DNA of 64,000 bases from NCBI GenBank assembly GCA_002364085.1, contig DEXK01000018.1, forward strand, positions 60,095 to 124,094, read 5' to 3'. Position 1 is the first letter of the stretch, and each line of letters opens with the position of its first letter. The DNA comes from Balneolaceae bacterium UBA3186 (lineage in GTDB: Bacteria; Bacteroidota; Rhodothermia; Balneolales; Balneolaceae). Position numbers and translations under genes: made by a program. This document shows positions 23,728 through 32,785 of the stretch, piece after piece. The notes beneath the pieces are model-generated. The model had not been told where the DNA came from. It was given only the letters and a program-made list of their open reading frames with translations, and did no database searches.

Positions 23728-24695
23728 TGCTCTTCGGCAATTGCTTCCTTGCTCATTTCATTACTTAAGTAATGTTCTGCATCCAAAGCAGCTTTACAAC
23801 CTGTACCCGCAGCAGTTACTGCCTGGCGGTAGAACGAATCCATAGCGTCTCCGCATGCAAAAATTCCCGGAAGATCTGTTTTTGTTGATTGTCCTTTGGT
23901 TTGGATATATCCAACATCATCCATAGTTAGAACACCTTTAAAGAGGTCGGTATTTGGTTTGTGACCAATCGCGATAAATACACCTGTCACATCATCCAGT
24001 GTAGTAATTTCACCGGTATTTCTGTTTTTGATGTTCACACCTTCCACAACCTGCTCGCCTAAAACTTTCTCTACTTCACTGTCCCACATGAATTCGATCT
24101 TCTCATTTTCGAAAGCTCGGGTTTGCATTGCTTTTGAAGCTCTGAGCTCATCTCTTCTGTGAACAACGGTTACTTTGCTTGCAAATTTGGTTAGGAAAGT
24201 AGCTTCTTCCATGGCAGTATCTCCACCACCTACAATAATTACATGCTGATTTCTGAAAAAAGCTCCGTCACAAGTAGCGCAAGCAGAAACCCCTTTTCCT
24301 CTTAGGCGGGTTTCGCTTTCCAAACCAAGCCACATTGCAGAAGCTCCTGTAGAAATGATAATGGTATGCGCTTTTATTTCTGTCTTTTCATCGACTACCA
24401 TTTTGTAAGGTCGGGACTCAAAATCGATATCCGTTACATATCCATAGCGACAATCAGCACCAAACTTGGTTGCTTGCTTTCTAAAATCATCCATCATTTG
24501 TGGCCCCATTACTCCATCAGGATAACCCGGAAAATTTTCCACATCGGTAGTTGTCATTAGCTGACCACCCGGCTCCGGGCCTTCAAATACGATCGGATTC
24601 AGATCAGCTCTTGCAGCATAAAGCGCTGCTGTTAATCCTGCCGGACCGCTTCCAACTATAACTACTTTAAATGTTTTTCCTGAGATATCTTCCAT
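23718..24695 (-). CDS. trxB: Thioredoxin-disulfide reductase
   Basis: 325 residues, the usual length. FAD-binding GSGPAGLTAALYAARA at about 14-30, redox-active CATC at about residue 138-141, NADPH-binding GGGDTAMEEATFL (about 160) and the second FAD motif GIFACGDAMDSFYRQAVTAAGTGC near the C-terminus. It transfers electrons from NADPH to thioredoxin. It overlaps the Crp/Fnr gene, placing thiol reduction under the same transcript as the sulfane-sulfur genes; thioredoxin can also release sulfide from protein persulfides. Confidence 0.95.
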   Translation of the reverse strand: MEDISGKTFKVVIVGSGPAGLTAALYAARADLNPIVFEGPEPGGQLMTTTDVENFPGYPDGVMGPQMMDDFRKQATKFGADCRYGYVTDIDFESRPYKMVVDEKTEIKAHTIIISTGASAMWLGLESETRLRGKGVSACATCDGAFFRNQHVIIVGGGDTAMEEATFLTKFASKVTVVHRRDELRASKAMQTRAFENEKIEFMWDSEVEKVLGEQVVEGVNIKNRNTGEITTLDDVTGVFIAIGHKPNTDLFKGVLTMDDVGYIQTKGQSTKTDLPGIFACGDAMDSFYRQAVTAAGTGCKAALDAEHYLSNEMSKEAIAEEHWK

Positions 24696-24875
24696 GATTA
24701 ATGATTTCTTTAATTTTTGATCTCAACAAAAGTACAAAAAATAGAGCATCAAATTGCTTGATAGTTTCTATACTGGATATAGCTTTTATCTTAATAATAC
24801 TAAAAGCTTTCTTATCCCTATTTCTACTAATGGTCTATTTCGTTATGTTAGTGAAAACCAAATTGGAGGCAAGAT

Positions 24876-26000
24876 TTGATCTTAGCGGTATTAAAAGAAA
24901 CTGCAGAACATGAAAAAAGAGTAGCTCTATCTCCCGAGGTCGTTCGCCAGTTAATAAACGATCATAATGAAATTTGGATCGAGAAAGGTGCTGGTTTGGC
25001 CTCTAACTTTCTTGATAGCAATTATCAGGATGCAGGAGCTTCTGTTGCTCCTTCCAAAGACGAACTTCTTTCAAAAGCTGATGTTTTGTTATCCGTTCAG
25101 GCTCCATCTCAGGATGATCTGAACAAACTTAAAAGTGGAACGGTTTTGATCAGTTTTATTTGGGCATTGCAAAATCCTGATCTTGTTACATTTCTAAAGG
25201 AGCATAAGATTTCGTCGTTAGGAATGGATGCCATCCCAAGAATTTCCAGAGCTCAGAATATGGATGCTCTTTCTTCCATGAGCTCCATTGCCGGGTACAA
25301 AGCGTCCCTTATCGCAGCTAATGAACTCGATAAATATTTCCCGATGATGATGACCGCGGCTGGAACTATTCCTCCATCCAAAGCTCTGATTCTGGGAGCC
25401 GGAGTTGCAGGACTTCAAGCCATTGCGACATGCAGAAAACTGGGAGCGGTTGTTGAAGCGTTTGATGTTCGTCCTGCAGTTAAAGAACAGGTAGAAAGTT
25501 TAGGCGCTAAATTTATTGAAGTGGAATTATCTGATGAAGAAACAGAAACCAAAGGTGGTTATGCAAAAGAACTCACCGAAGATGACAAGCTCAAGCAGCG
25601 TGAACTGATCCATCAACATGCAAAAAAATCGGATATCATTATAACCACAGCATTGATTCCCGGACGACCGGCTCCGCTTTTGATCACCAAAGAAATGGTA
25701 GCAGATATGAAGCCCGGCTCTGTAATTGTTGATCTTGCTGCTGAAAATGGAGGAAACTGCGAGCTTACAAAAGCAGGAACAACTCAAGTTGTGAATGAAG
25801 TCAAGATCGTTGGGCCTATAAATCTTCCGAGTCAACTGGCAAACCACGCAAGTACGCTTTACGCAAAAAACATGTTGGCTCTTTTGAATTTACTGTTAAA
25901 AGATGGTAAGCCAAATTTCGATTTTGAAGATGAAATTCTACTAAACACAACCATTACACATAACGGCGAAATTATTTCACCATTAATTAAGAATAATTGA
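24876..26000 (+). CDS. pntAA: NAD(P) transhydrogenase, alpha-1 (NAD-binding) subunit
   Basis: 374 residues from TTG at 24876, supported by GGAGG at 24865-24869. The AlaDH/PNT N-terminal and NAD-binding domains are complete: KETAEHEKRVALSPEVV at the start, IPRISRAQNMDALSS (the mobile loop RAQxMD), GAGVAGLQAIATCRKLGA (Rossmann motif, about 170) and TALIPGRPAPLL. No membrane helices are in this subunit; they sit in the next two genes, the three-gene layout known from Rhodospirillum. The complex uses proton motive force to make NADPH from NADH. It is divergent from trxB across 180 bases. Confidence 0.95.
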   Translation: MILAVLKETAEHEKRVALSPEVVRQLINDHNEIWIEKGAGLASNFLDSNYQDAGASVAPSKDELLSKADVLLSVQAPSQDDLNKLKSGTVLISFIWALQNPDLVTFLKEHKISSLGMDAIPRISRAQNMDALSSMSSIAGYKASLIAANELDKYFPMMMTAAGTIPPSKALILGAGVAGLQAIATCRKLGAVVEAFDVRPAVKEQVESLGAKFIEVELSDEETETKGGYAKELTEDDKLKQRELIHQHAKKSDIIITTALIPGRPAPLLITKEMVADMKPGSVIVDLAAENGGNCELTKAGTTQVVNEVKIVGPINLPSQLANHASTLYAKNMLALLNLLLKDGKPNFDFEDEILLNTTITHNGEIISPLIKNN

Positions 26001-26005
26001 ATTGC

Positions 26006-26036
26006 GAATTAGGAATAGCCTACATATTCCTAATTC
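26006..26036. repeat. Intergenic hairpin of 12-bp arms
   Basis: GAATTAGGAATA (26006-26017) and TATTCCTAATTC (26025-26036) pair perfectly around a 7-base loop, between pntAA and pntAB. A further ATTCCTAATTC copy follows at 26040-26050, and another lies near 57107. It may adjust expression between the subunits or be a dispersed repeat. Confidence 0.7.
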
Positions 26037-26058
26037 AAATATTCCTAATTCATTCAAT

Positions 26059-26349
26059 ATGTCCATACTCATTTTTTCTCTATTCATTTTCGTTCTAGCC
26101 TGTTTTATTGGCTTTGAGTTGATCTCGAAAGTGCCTCCAACTTTGCATACTCCATTGATGTCGGGAGCAAATGCAATTTCAGGGATCACCATTGTAGGAG
26201 CACTTATTGTTACCGGCGGTGAAGGCGGATTGCTTACTCAGATTCTTGGTGTAGCTGCAATTATTTTTGCTACAATAAATGTTGTTGGCGGATTTATGGT
26301 AACCGATCGAATGCTTGAGATGTTCAAGAAGAAAGGAGATGACAAATGA
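26059..26349 (+). CDS. pntAB: NAD(P) transhydrogenase, alpha-2 (membrane) subunit
   Basis: 96 residues from ATG at 26059 (MSILIFSLFIFVLACFIGFE). A longer frame opening at 26002 is translated from the hairpin repeat and is rejected. Three to four helices with the conserved KVPPTLHTPLMSGANAISGI segment and GGFMVTDRML at the end, as in PntA domain II. It overlaps pntB by 4 bases (ATGA). Confidence 0.93.
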   Translation: MSILIFSLFIFVLACFIGFELISKVPPTLHTPLMSGANAISGITIVGALIVTGGEGGLLTQILGVAAIIFATINVVGGFMVTDRMLEMFKKKGDDK

Positions 26350-27767
26350 GCCAGTTTCTTCCGGATTATATCGTTACATATTTACCTGATGCCATTCAGT
26401 TAATTTATCTCATCGCCACAGCTTTTTTTATTCGCGGATTGAAATTGCTTGGATCTCCTGCAACTGCCCGAAAGGGAAATCAGCTTGCAGCGACAGGAAT
26501 GCTGATAGGGATAATAGTTACTCTGTTTGATCAACAAATTGTTTCTTTTGAATGGATAATAGTCGGAGTACTGATCGGAAGTTTGATCGGGATAATTTTG
26601 GCTAAAAAAGTAGCTATGACAGCCATGCCGGAACTAGTAGCAGTTTTTAACGGATTTGGTGGCGGTGCTTCTGCTTTAGTTGCTTGGGGAGAACTCAGTA
26701 AATTTGCTGATCCTGCTGTAATGGAAGCTTCAGGTCTGGTTACAACCGGACTTAGTATTTTCATTGGTTCTCTGACATTGACTGGAAGTTTTGTGGCCTT
26801 TGGAAAGCTAAAAGGATTCATTTCAGGGAATGCGATCACTTTCCCGGGATTGAATTTCATCAACATTGCATCCATGATTGGAGTTGTAGCCTTGATCGGT
26901 GTCTTTACTTATGATCCTGCAAATCAAACGGTATTCTGGATCATTTTAGGATTGTCGCTTTTGATAGGTATCACTTCTGTGATCCCGATTGGTGGAGCCG
27001 ATATGCCGGTAGTTATCTCATTATTGAATTCTTACTCCGGACTTGCCGCTTCTATGGCTGGTTTTGTACTCGGCAATAATTTACTCATTGTTTCCGGTGC
27101 ATTGGTGGGAGCTGCCGGATTGATTCTAACTCAGATCATGTGTAAAGCGATGAATCGTTCTCTATTTAATGTGGTATTCGGAAGTTTTGGTGGAGATTCT
27201 TCTTCCGGGCAAGTTTCCGGTTCTGATGGAGACAAAACTGTTCGTGAAACTTCTGCTACCGATCTTGCCATTCAGGTTGCATACGCCTCCAAAGTTGTAA
27301 TTGTGCCCGGTTACGGATTAGCCGTTGCTCAGGCTCAACATATTATAAAAGAAGTAGCTACTAAACTAGAAGAACGTGGAGTACAGGTGAAGTATGGGAT
27401 TCATCCTGTTGCGGGAAGAATGCCCGGACATATGAATGTGTTGCTGGCTGAAGCGGATGTTCCGTATGATCAATTGTATGATATGGATCAGATCAATCCT
27501 GAATTTGCATCTACGGATGTTGTGTTGGTGATTGGGGCAAATGATGTGGTCAACCCAATGGCAAAAACTTCTCCAGGAAGTCCTATTTATGGAATGCCCA
27601 TTCTGAATGTGGATGAAGCCAAGCGAACCATCGTCTTTAAGCGAAGTTTGAGTTTTGGTTATGCCGGAATCGATAATCCATTATTCTATACCGAGAAAAA
27701 TCAGATGTTTTTCGGGGATGCAAAGAAAAGCCTGCAAGCTTTGAATGAGGCGCTTAATGAAATCTAG
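26346..27767 (+). CDS. pntB: NAD(P) transhydrogenase, beta subunit
   Basis: 473 residues. The N-terminal two thirds hold about eight helices of the proton channel (GGGASALVAWGEL; IGGADMPVVISLLNSYSGLAA), and the C-terminal third is the NADPH-binding domain (VIVPGYGLAVAQAQH; GIHPVAGRMPGHMNVLLAEA; GANDVVNP). The stop codon overlaps the stop of the convergent restriction endonuclease gene within the sequence CTAG. Confidence 0.95.
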   Translation: MSQFLPDYIVTYLPDAIQLIYLIATAFFIRGLKLLGSPATARKGNQLAATGMLIGIIVTLFDQQIVSFEWIIVGVLIGSLIGIILAKKVAMTAMPELVAVFNGFGGGASALVAWGELSKFADPAVMEASGLVTTGLSIFIGSLTLTGSFVAFGKLKGFISGNAITFPGLNFINIASMIGVVALIGVFTYDPANQTVFWIILGLSLLIGITSVIPIGGADMPVVISLLNSYSGLAASMAGFVLGNNLLIVSGALVGAAGLILTQIMCKAMNRSLFNVVFGSFGGDSSSGQVSGSDGDKTVRETSATDLAIQVAYASKVVIVPGYGLAVAQAQHIIKEVATKLEERGVQVKYGIHPVAGRMPGHMNVLLAEADVPYDQLYDMDQINPEFASTDVVLVIGANDVVNPMAKTSPGSPIYGMPILNVDEAKRTIVFKRSLSFGYAGIDNPLFYTEKNQMFFGDAKKSLQALNEALNEI

Positions 27768-28810
27768 TTTTCTATGTAATCAACTAATAGGTTATACCTA
27801 TCAAACCGATATGCCCCTTTATTATCAAAACAGTTCTTATTAAGCCATTTAATAAGCCTCTTATCTCCTTCTATATTTTTTTCTAGTAGTTCATAATTTT
27901 CTGAAAGTTCTAATTCAGAATATAAATTCCAACTCTTCAAAATATCAGTATAATCTTTACTAGTTTTTGAAACTCCGTTATTTAAGATTTTGTATTTAGT
28001 CATAAAATCTGTAGTTGAAATTTGATTTATAATCTCTAATATATTCTCCATAGTATTTTCTTCTCCAGATAAGTAATCCCACAGTTCATTCGCTACTAAA
28101 GTCTCATCTATATGAAAAAATTTATTCATATTTATAATAGAACCTAGAAACTTTTCCTTGTTTGATGCGGTGCTTTCCTCGCTTGTTGGATCAAATGGAA
28201 ACCCAATTAGGAATCGGATAGATTTAGAATCTCCATATTTTTTAAAAAATGCTGCTTTCCCTTCTAATATTTTACGCTTTTCGCCACGCATTTCTCCTGA
28301 ATTAGGTTTAACAGATTTGAGTTCAATTGCTACAACTTCATTTTCATCCTCAAAATAGACATCTGCGGAAAAGTCAATTGCATCAACTTCCTCTGATTTA
28401 TCGTCTATATTGATTTTTTTGTCTTCATTTTCAAGATTCGGTTTTACTATTGAATTACTAAGATCCGTCATTAAATCATTAATTGAATCTTTCTGAGTTT
28501 TCAAAATTGGCAAATTGCCTAGTTTTTTAGAAGTGTATTCCCTTTTTTCTCCATCACTAAGAAGTTGAGCGATATTTTCGAAAAAAGTTTGACCTAACGT
28601 GGTATTTAAGCCATGCATCCAGCTACTTAGACTTATAAAAAAAGGGATATCTGAAACTCTATCACCAAATTCATCCGTAAAAGCATTCAAAAAAGCTTCA
28701 TGAAATGGTGCATTTCTATTATTTGAAGCGTCTTCGGGAAAGGTTTCGAATCTCGATACTAAGGTTTTTATAACTTCAATAGATATCTTTTCTTTAATTT
28801 GATTATCCAT
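27764..28810 (-). CDS. Type II restriction endonuclease, TdeIII-like
   Basis: 348 residues. The segment FFISLSSWMHGLNTTLGQTFFENIAQLLSDG is characteristic of the TdeIII family as I remember it. A PD-(D/E)XK active site is visible as DFSADVYFEDENEVVAIELKS (Asp about 150, Glu-Leu-Lys about 161-163). It presumably cuts the site protected by the methyltransferase directly upstream, whose stop abuts this ATG. The specificity cannot be read from sequence. The gene is visibly AT-richer than its neighbours, as expected for an acquired restriction system. Confidence 0.8.
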   Translation of the reverse strand: MDNQIKEKISIEVIKTLVSRFETFPEDASNNRNAPFHEAFLNAFTDEFGDRVSDIPFFISLSSWMHGLNTTLGQTFFENIAQLLSDGEKREYTSKKLGNLPILKTQKDSINDLMTDLSNSIVKPNLENEDKKINIDDKSEEVDAIDFSADVYFEDENEVVAIELKSVKPNSGEMRGEKRKILEGKAAFFKKYGDSKSIRFLIGFPFDPTSEESTASNKEKFLGSIINMNKFFHIDETLVANELWDYLSGEENTMENILEIINQISTTDFMTKYKILNNGVSKTSKDYTDILKSWNLYSELELSENYELLEKNIEGDKRLIKWLNKNCFDNKGAYRFDRYNLLVDYIEN

Positions 28811-30391
28811 TTAAGCTGGTTTAAAATGAAAAATTATTTCTGAGTATGGGTTTCTATCCTTCTCAACCCTATTAAGTACAGGCCTTTTATATTGATTGAC
28901 TATTTTCATCCCGGCAAGTTTGGCTATTTCAGGATATAAATTGTGCTTATCGTTTGCTACTAAAAAGATGTCGTAGTCTTCTTGTAAAAATTTCTTTGTA
29001 TTATTTAAGACATCAGAAATACCTTTTTTGTAAGATTCTTTTGCCTCTTTTCCTTTCCCTTTATAGAGCGGACCAATTTCTAGGTCTTGATTCCAATCAA
29101 ATCCAAAGAGGTCATAAGAATACTCATGCTGTTCATGATAATTTATCAAACCCAAGTAAGGTGGACTAGACATTATTCCTTTAATTTTTTTTGAATCAAG
29201 AATCTCGTAAAATTCATTAGCTCTATTCTTTACTTCAGTAAAAACATCTATTTCTCTACTATCGCCTGTAAGACATATTTGATACGTATTCGTTCTTAGT
29301 TGATCAAATTGTGCTAATCTTTTTAGAGTATCTTTAGAATACCTTTCCCACCAACTAAGAATAGAAAACAATGGTTTACATATCTTTCCATGCTTTCTAC
29401 AATAATAAGGAGCGGTTGTTGGTTCGTTTAAGGTTGCTAGATCTGAATGAGTAGTTGCCCTACATGACCGAATTGTCCTACTTAGAATGATACTCAGAAT
29501 CTTCTTTAATCTACCAGCTTCCACTTGCTTTATCTCTTCGAAGACGACATCAATTTCATCTCGAACAGTTTTCAAATACCATTTATCTAAAAAAGAATCG
29601 GATGAAGATTCTTGATGTATTTCAAGGTTAAACTTATCTATCAGTCCATCAAATATGGGTGCAAATTTATTCGCTTTTTCCTTTCCGTAAATTTTATCGT
29701 TAATCTCACCAGACCTTGCTCTTTTCTTGAATTCTGGAGAAGGAAAATATTTGTCATTGAATTTCTTTAATTCGGTTAAAAGCTCATTCTCAAATTCGAT
29801 ATTGTTGCGTTCCGAAATAAACTTTTTTAAGACTCTTGTTATTCTATCACATTCCTTTTTTAAAGCAACCAGATCATAGATTGCAACTTTTGAATTTCCT
29901 ATAAGAGAGTTAAAAGCAGAAACGTCAATTCCAATAGCATGTAATCCAAGCTCATTCGCTTGTACCAATGTTGTCCCACTACCGCAGAATGGATCTAAAA
30001 CTATATCACCTGTACTAAAAAAAACTTCTGTTTTAAAATCATCCGTATGATCATCTAAAAAATATTCCACTAGTTGTGGTATATATTTCCCTTTATAAGG
30101 ATGGAGCCGATGCACATGTTTTGTGGTTTCTGATTCTTTATATTCTGAAAACGATAATGTCCAATTCAGATCTTCCCCTAATTTTTCTTTCCAACGCTCC
30201 TGTTTTTTAATATCATGATCTTTGTAATAGTTAAGTAGATCTTTTTCCTTAATTAAAGTATCACCGTTTTCTGCTGCTTTCGGTACTCTCCCGTAATTTA
30301 GCAGATAAGAAATATTTGAAGTCGTAACCTCTTTCTCTAAATATTCTGAAGCCCATTCACTGGCTTCTTTAATTGTTAACAAATTTGACAT
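28811..30391 (-). CDS. DNA methyltransferase of the restriction-modification pair (SPPY motif, probably N4-cytosine)
   Basis: 526 residues. An N-terminal helix-turn-helix-like region (TIKEASEWASEYLEKEVTTS, about 1-60) is followed by motif I DPFCGSGTTL (SAM binding, about 132-141), a long target-recognition region (about 180-390) and motif IV SSPPYLGLINY (about 405). SPPY is usual for N4-cytosine enzymes; the order I, recognition region, IV is alpha-like. The stop codon immediately precedes the endonuclease ATG (no gap), ensuring methylation is made first. Base composition is AT-rich relative to the pnt and nth genes. Confidence 0.88.
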   Translation of the reverse strand: MSNLLTIKEASEWASEYLEKEVTTSNISYLLNYGRVPKAAENGDTLIKEKDLLNYYKDHDIKKQERWKEKLGEDLNWTLSFSEYKESETTKHVHRLHPYKGKYIPQLVEYFLDDHTDDFKTEVFFSTGDIVLDPFCGSGTTLVQANELGLHAIGIDVSAFNSLIGNSKVAIYDLVALKKECDRITRVLKKFISERNNIEFENELLTELKKFNDKYFPSPEFKKRARSGEINDKIYGKEKANKFAPIFDGLIDKFNLEIHQESSSDSFLDKWYLKTVRDEIDVVFEEIKQVEAGRLKKILSIILSRTIRSCRATTHSDLATLNEPTTAPYYCRKHGKICKPLFSILSWWERYSKDTLKRLAQFDQLRTNTYQICLTGDSREIDVFTEVKNRANEFYEILDSKKIKGIMSSPPYLGLINYHEQHEYSYDLFGFDWNQDLEIGPLYKGKGKEAKESYKKGISDVLNNTKKFLQEDYDIFLVANDKHNLYPEIAKLAGMKIVNQYKRPVLNRVEKDRNPYSEIIFHFKPA

Positions 30392-30520
30392 CTTAAATAT
30401 AAATTCTGCTTGACTGATTCGTTTTTTACTATGTTTGAAAATTCAATTTTTGTTAAGTAAAACCAAATTCTTTTTAATATTAATAAATAACATTTATCTA
30501 ATAATCCAAGTTATTAATCA

Positions 30521-31774
30521 CTAAACCCTATCCCCCTCGTAACTCCTCATCGCCTTAAAAAAGCAGGCTGTAGCCAGTATTCCGCACACAAGAAACACAG
30601 AAAACATAGCTTGAGACGGTCCTTTTGATCCAGTAAAAATATTATCCATCAACCAACCCGTTACCGGTGGTCCGATCCCAAATCCTACAATACTTACCAC
30701 AAAAAGATAAACAGAGCCGGCAACACCGCGCATTTTCGATCCCACAAAATCCTGAATTAATGCTGCAGCTACTCCGTTGTAGGATGACGAAATTACGTTG
30801 GCTATTCCGATCAATATCAATCCCATTAGAGCGGTTTCAGCAAATAACCCAAAATAATAGAATGGTAATCCTCCGAGTGCAGCTAAAATCCCGGAAATAA
30901 ATCTCTTTTCTTCACCAAATTTTAATGCAAGTTTATCCGCCATCAAACCAGAAAGATTTACACTGACTCCTGTTGCAAACATAAACCAACCATAACTACT
31001 GATCAGGTTAGAGGACTCAAATACATCCGTTAATATGGTTCCGATAAAAGCCAAAATGGAATAACCGCTTAGCGCCAACAATGAAAATCCCATCAGGTGA
31101 TAACGAACGGTTGGCTTTTTCAAAATAAATGAGAGTACTTCAAAAAAGCTTTGATCAGGAACTTGTGCATTTTCTGACTTTTCTCTGGACGGCTCTTTCA
31201 ACAAAAAATATCCGAGAACTGCTAAACCAACTCCAGGTAAACCAACTGATTTTAATGCAATGCGCCAGTCGTAATTTTCAGCAATGCTTCCTCCTATCAA
31301 GAAAGAAAGTCCCACGCCAATAAAGATTCCTGAAGCGTATACCGAAAAAACTCTGGCCCGGTGTTTCGGGTTAAAGTAATCTGCTAAGAGCGAATACACA
31401 GACGGACTCAATGCGGATTGACTAACTCCAATTGCAAATCTTGCAGAAACAAGGAAAGCAAAGGAGTTCGCAAAACCACTCGCAAAGGTCATCATACTCC
31501 ATATCAGTAAACCAGTTAAAATGATATATTTTCTTGAAAAGCGGTCTGCCATCCTTCCCATAAATATTCCACAGAAAGCGTAAACCAGAGAAAAAGCAGG
31601 ACCGTAAAGAACACCCATTTGAGTATTAGTAAAATTCAGATCTACTCTTATCTGTGATGCAAGCACCGCAATGATCTGCCGGTCTACAAAACTACAAATA
31701 TAGATCAGCATCAAAGTCAGCAGAGCTATTAAAGCGTAAATATCAGGTCGATTATTTTTACGGGAAAAATTCAT
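30521..31774 (-). CDS. MFS transporter (spinster-like)
   Basis: 417 residues with 12 hydrophobic helices. The loop 2-3 MFS signature is present (GRMADRFSRKYIIL, about residue 75) and the LADYFNPKHRARVFSVYASG segment between helices 4 and 5 resembles the spinster/NarK-like clade that includes many Bacteroidota transporters. The substrate is not predictable. It is divergent from nth across 42-80 bases. Confidence 0.88.
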   Translation of the reverse strand: MNFSRKNNRPDIYALIALLTLMLIYICSFVDRQIIAVLASQIRVDLNFTNTQMGVLYGPAFSLVYAFCGIFMGRMADRFSRKYIILTGLLIWSMMTFASGFANSFAFLVSARFAIGVSQSALSPSVYSLLADYFNPKHRARVFSVYASGIFIGVGLSFLIGGSIAENYDWRIALKSVGLPGVGLAVLGYFLLKEPSREKSENAQVPDQSFFEVLSFILKKPTVRYHLMGFSLLALSGYSILAFIGTILTDVFESSNLISSYGWFMFATGVSVNLSGLMADKLALKFGEEKRFISGILAALGGLPFYYFGLFAETALMGLILIGIANVISSSYNGVAAALIQDFVGSKMRGVAGSVYLFVVSIVGFGIGPPVTGWLMDNIFTGSKGPSQAMFSVFLVCGILATACFFKAMRSYEGDRV

Positions 31775-31855
31775 GGCGGGAATTTAGAAACTATATTTCA
31801 CATAAGTTCCTTATCTATGGTACAATCTTTATGTTTAGAAAAATTAATTCAATCT

Positions 31856-32557
31856 ATGGCTAAGCAGAAACTGCCCAAAAAAACTAAAAAGCAAATAGAA
31901 CGAGCTCACGAGATCATGAAGGAGCTTTATACCTATTATCCAAATCCTGAATGTGAACTGGATCACAGAAATCCTTTTGAGTTATTGATCGCTACCATTT
32001 TAAGTGCGCAATGCACCGATGTTCGGGTCAATAAAGTAACTCCTAAGTTATTTGAGCTCTATCCAACTCCGGAATTAATGAAAGACGCTCCCATTGAAGA
32101 TCTGGAAGAGTTGGTAAGAACAACCGGTTTCTTCAGAAATAAAGCGAAATCATTAAAAGAAACATCTACTATTTTAGCTGAAGAATTTGATGGTAAGGTT
32201 CCTCAAAACATGGATGATCTTCTAAAACTACGCGGAGCTGCTCGAAAAACAGCTAATGTTGTACTGGGTAATGCATTTGGAATTAACGCAGGTGTAGTAG
32301 TTGATACGCACGTTAAACGCTTTTCGAACAGGTTTGGATTGACGAAGCATAAATCAAATACAGACAAGATCGAACGTGATCTAATGGCGTTATTTCCTCA
32401 GGAAAACTGGACCGATCTCTCTCACCTAATGATCCATCATGGCCGCGGACCTTGTAAAGCAAGAATTTCTTCTGCTCCTGATCATCCACTTTGTGAAGAA
32501 TATGGAATTAACTGTGAGTGCCAAAAGATGAGAGCCAAAGAAAACAAAGCAAAATAA
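31856..32557 (+). CDS. nth: Endonuclease III with an altered FeS region
   Basis: 233 residues from ATG at 31856 (MAKQKLPKKTKKQ); an ATG at 31817 would add 13 residues. HhH-GPD glycosylase: LIATILSAQCTDVRVN, the hairpin-Lys segment LRGAARKTANVV (the usual form is LPGVGRKTANVV; the catalytic Lys is kept) and VDTHVKR with the catalytic Asp. The enzyme removes oxidised pyrimidines and nicks the abasic site. The C-terminal 4Fe-4S motif C-x6-C-x2-C-x5-C is not present: after GPCKAR the other three ligand positions read Ala, His and Tyr, although other Cys (C-x12-C-x6-C-x-C spacing) lie nearby. Confidence 0.9.
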   Translation: MAKQKLPKKTKKQIERAHEIMKELYTYYPNPECELDHRNPFELLIATILSAQCTDVRVNKVTPKLFELYPTPELMKDAPIEDLEELVRTTGFFRNKAKSLKETSTILAEEFDGKVPQNMDDLLKLRGAARKTANVVLGNAFGINAGVVVDTHVKRFSNRFGLTKHKSNTDKIERDLMALFPQENWTDLSHLMIHHGRGPCKARISSAPDHPLCEEYGINCECQKMRAKENKAK

Positions 32558-32648
32558 CTTGATAATTTGTACAAATTAAGGTTGAATTGTAATCTAAATC
32601 AGCCTTATATTTAAAGCCGTTTCAGAAATGAAACGAATTTTACTGAAT

Positions 32649-32721
32649 GCGAGAATAGCTCAGTTGGTAGAGCACAACCTTGCCAAGGTTGGGGTCGCGA
32701 GTTCGAGTCTCGTTTCTCGCT
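32649..32721 (+). tRNA. tRNA-Gly (anticodon GCC)
   Basis: 73 bases fold into a full cloverleaf: acceptor GCGAGAA/TTCTCGC, D stem GCTC/GAGC, anticodon stem CAACC/GGTTG with loop TTGCCAA (anticodon GCC), T stem GCGAG/CTCGT with TTCGAGT loop, discriminator T. CCA is not encoded. A terminator follows. Confidence 0.97.
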
Positions 32722-32727
32722 CAAAAA

Positions 32728-32760
32728 AAAGCCTCTTAGAAAAATCTAAGAGGCTTTTTT
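32728..32760. terminator. Bidirectional terminator between tRNA-Gly and katG
   Basis: GCCTCTTAGA (32731-32740) and TCTAAGAGGC (32745-32754) form a perfect 10-bp stem with an AAAA loop, with T runs on both strands. It serves the tRNA on plus and katG on minus. Confidence 0.9.
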
Positions 32761-32785
32761 GCTAATAGTTATTTGAGTAAAATCC

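Noticed and set aside
24701..24913. Hydrophobic 70-codon frame between trxB and pntAA
   Set aside because: It runs through the divergent promoter region and into pntAA in another frame, with no good ribosome site.
26002..26058. N-terminal extension of pntAB
   Set aside because: It is translated hairpin repeat; the ATG at 26059 gives the normal subunit start.
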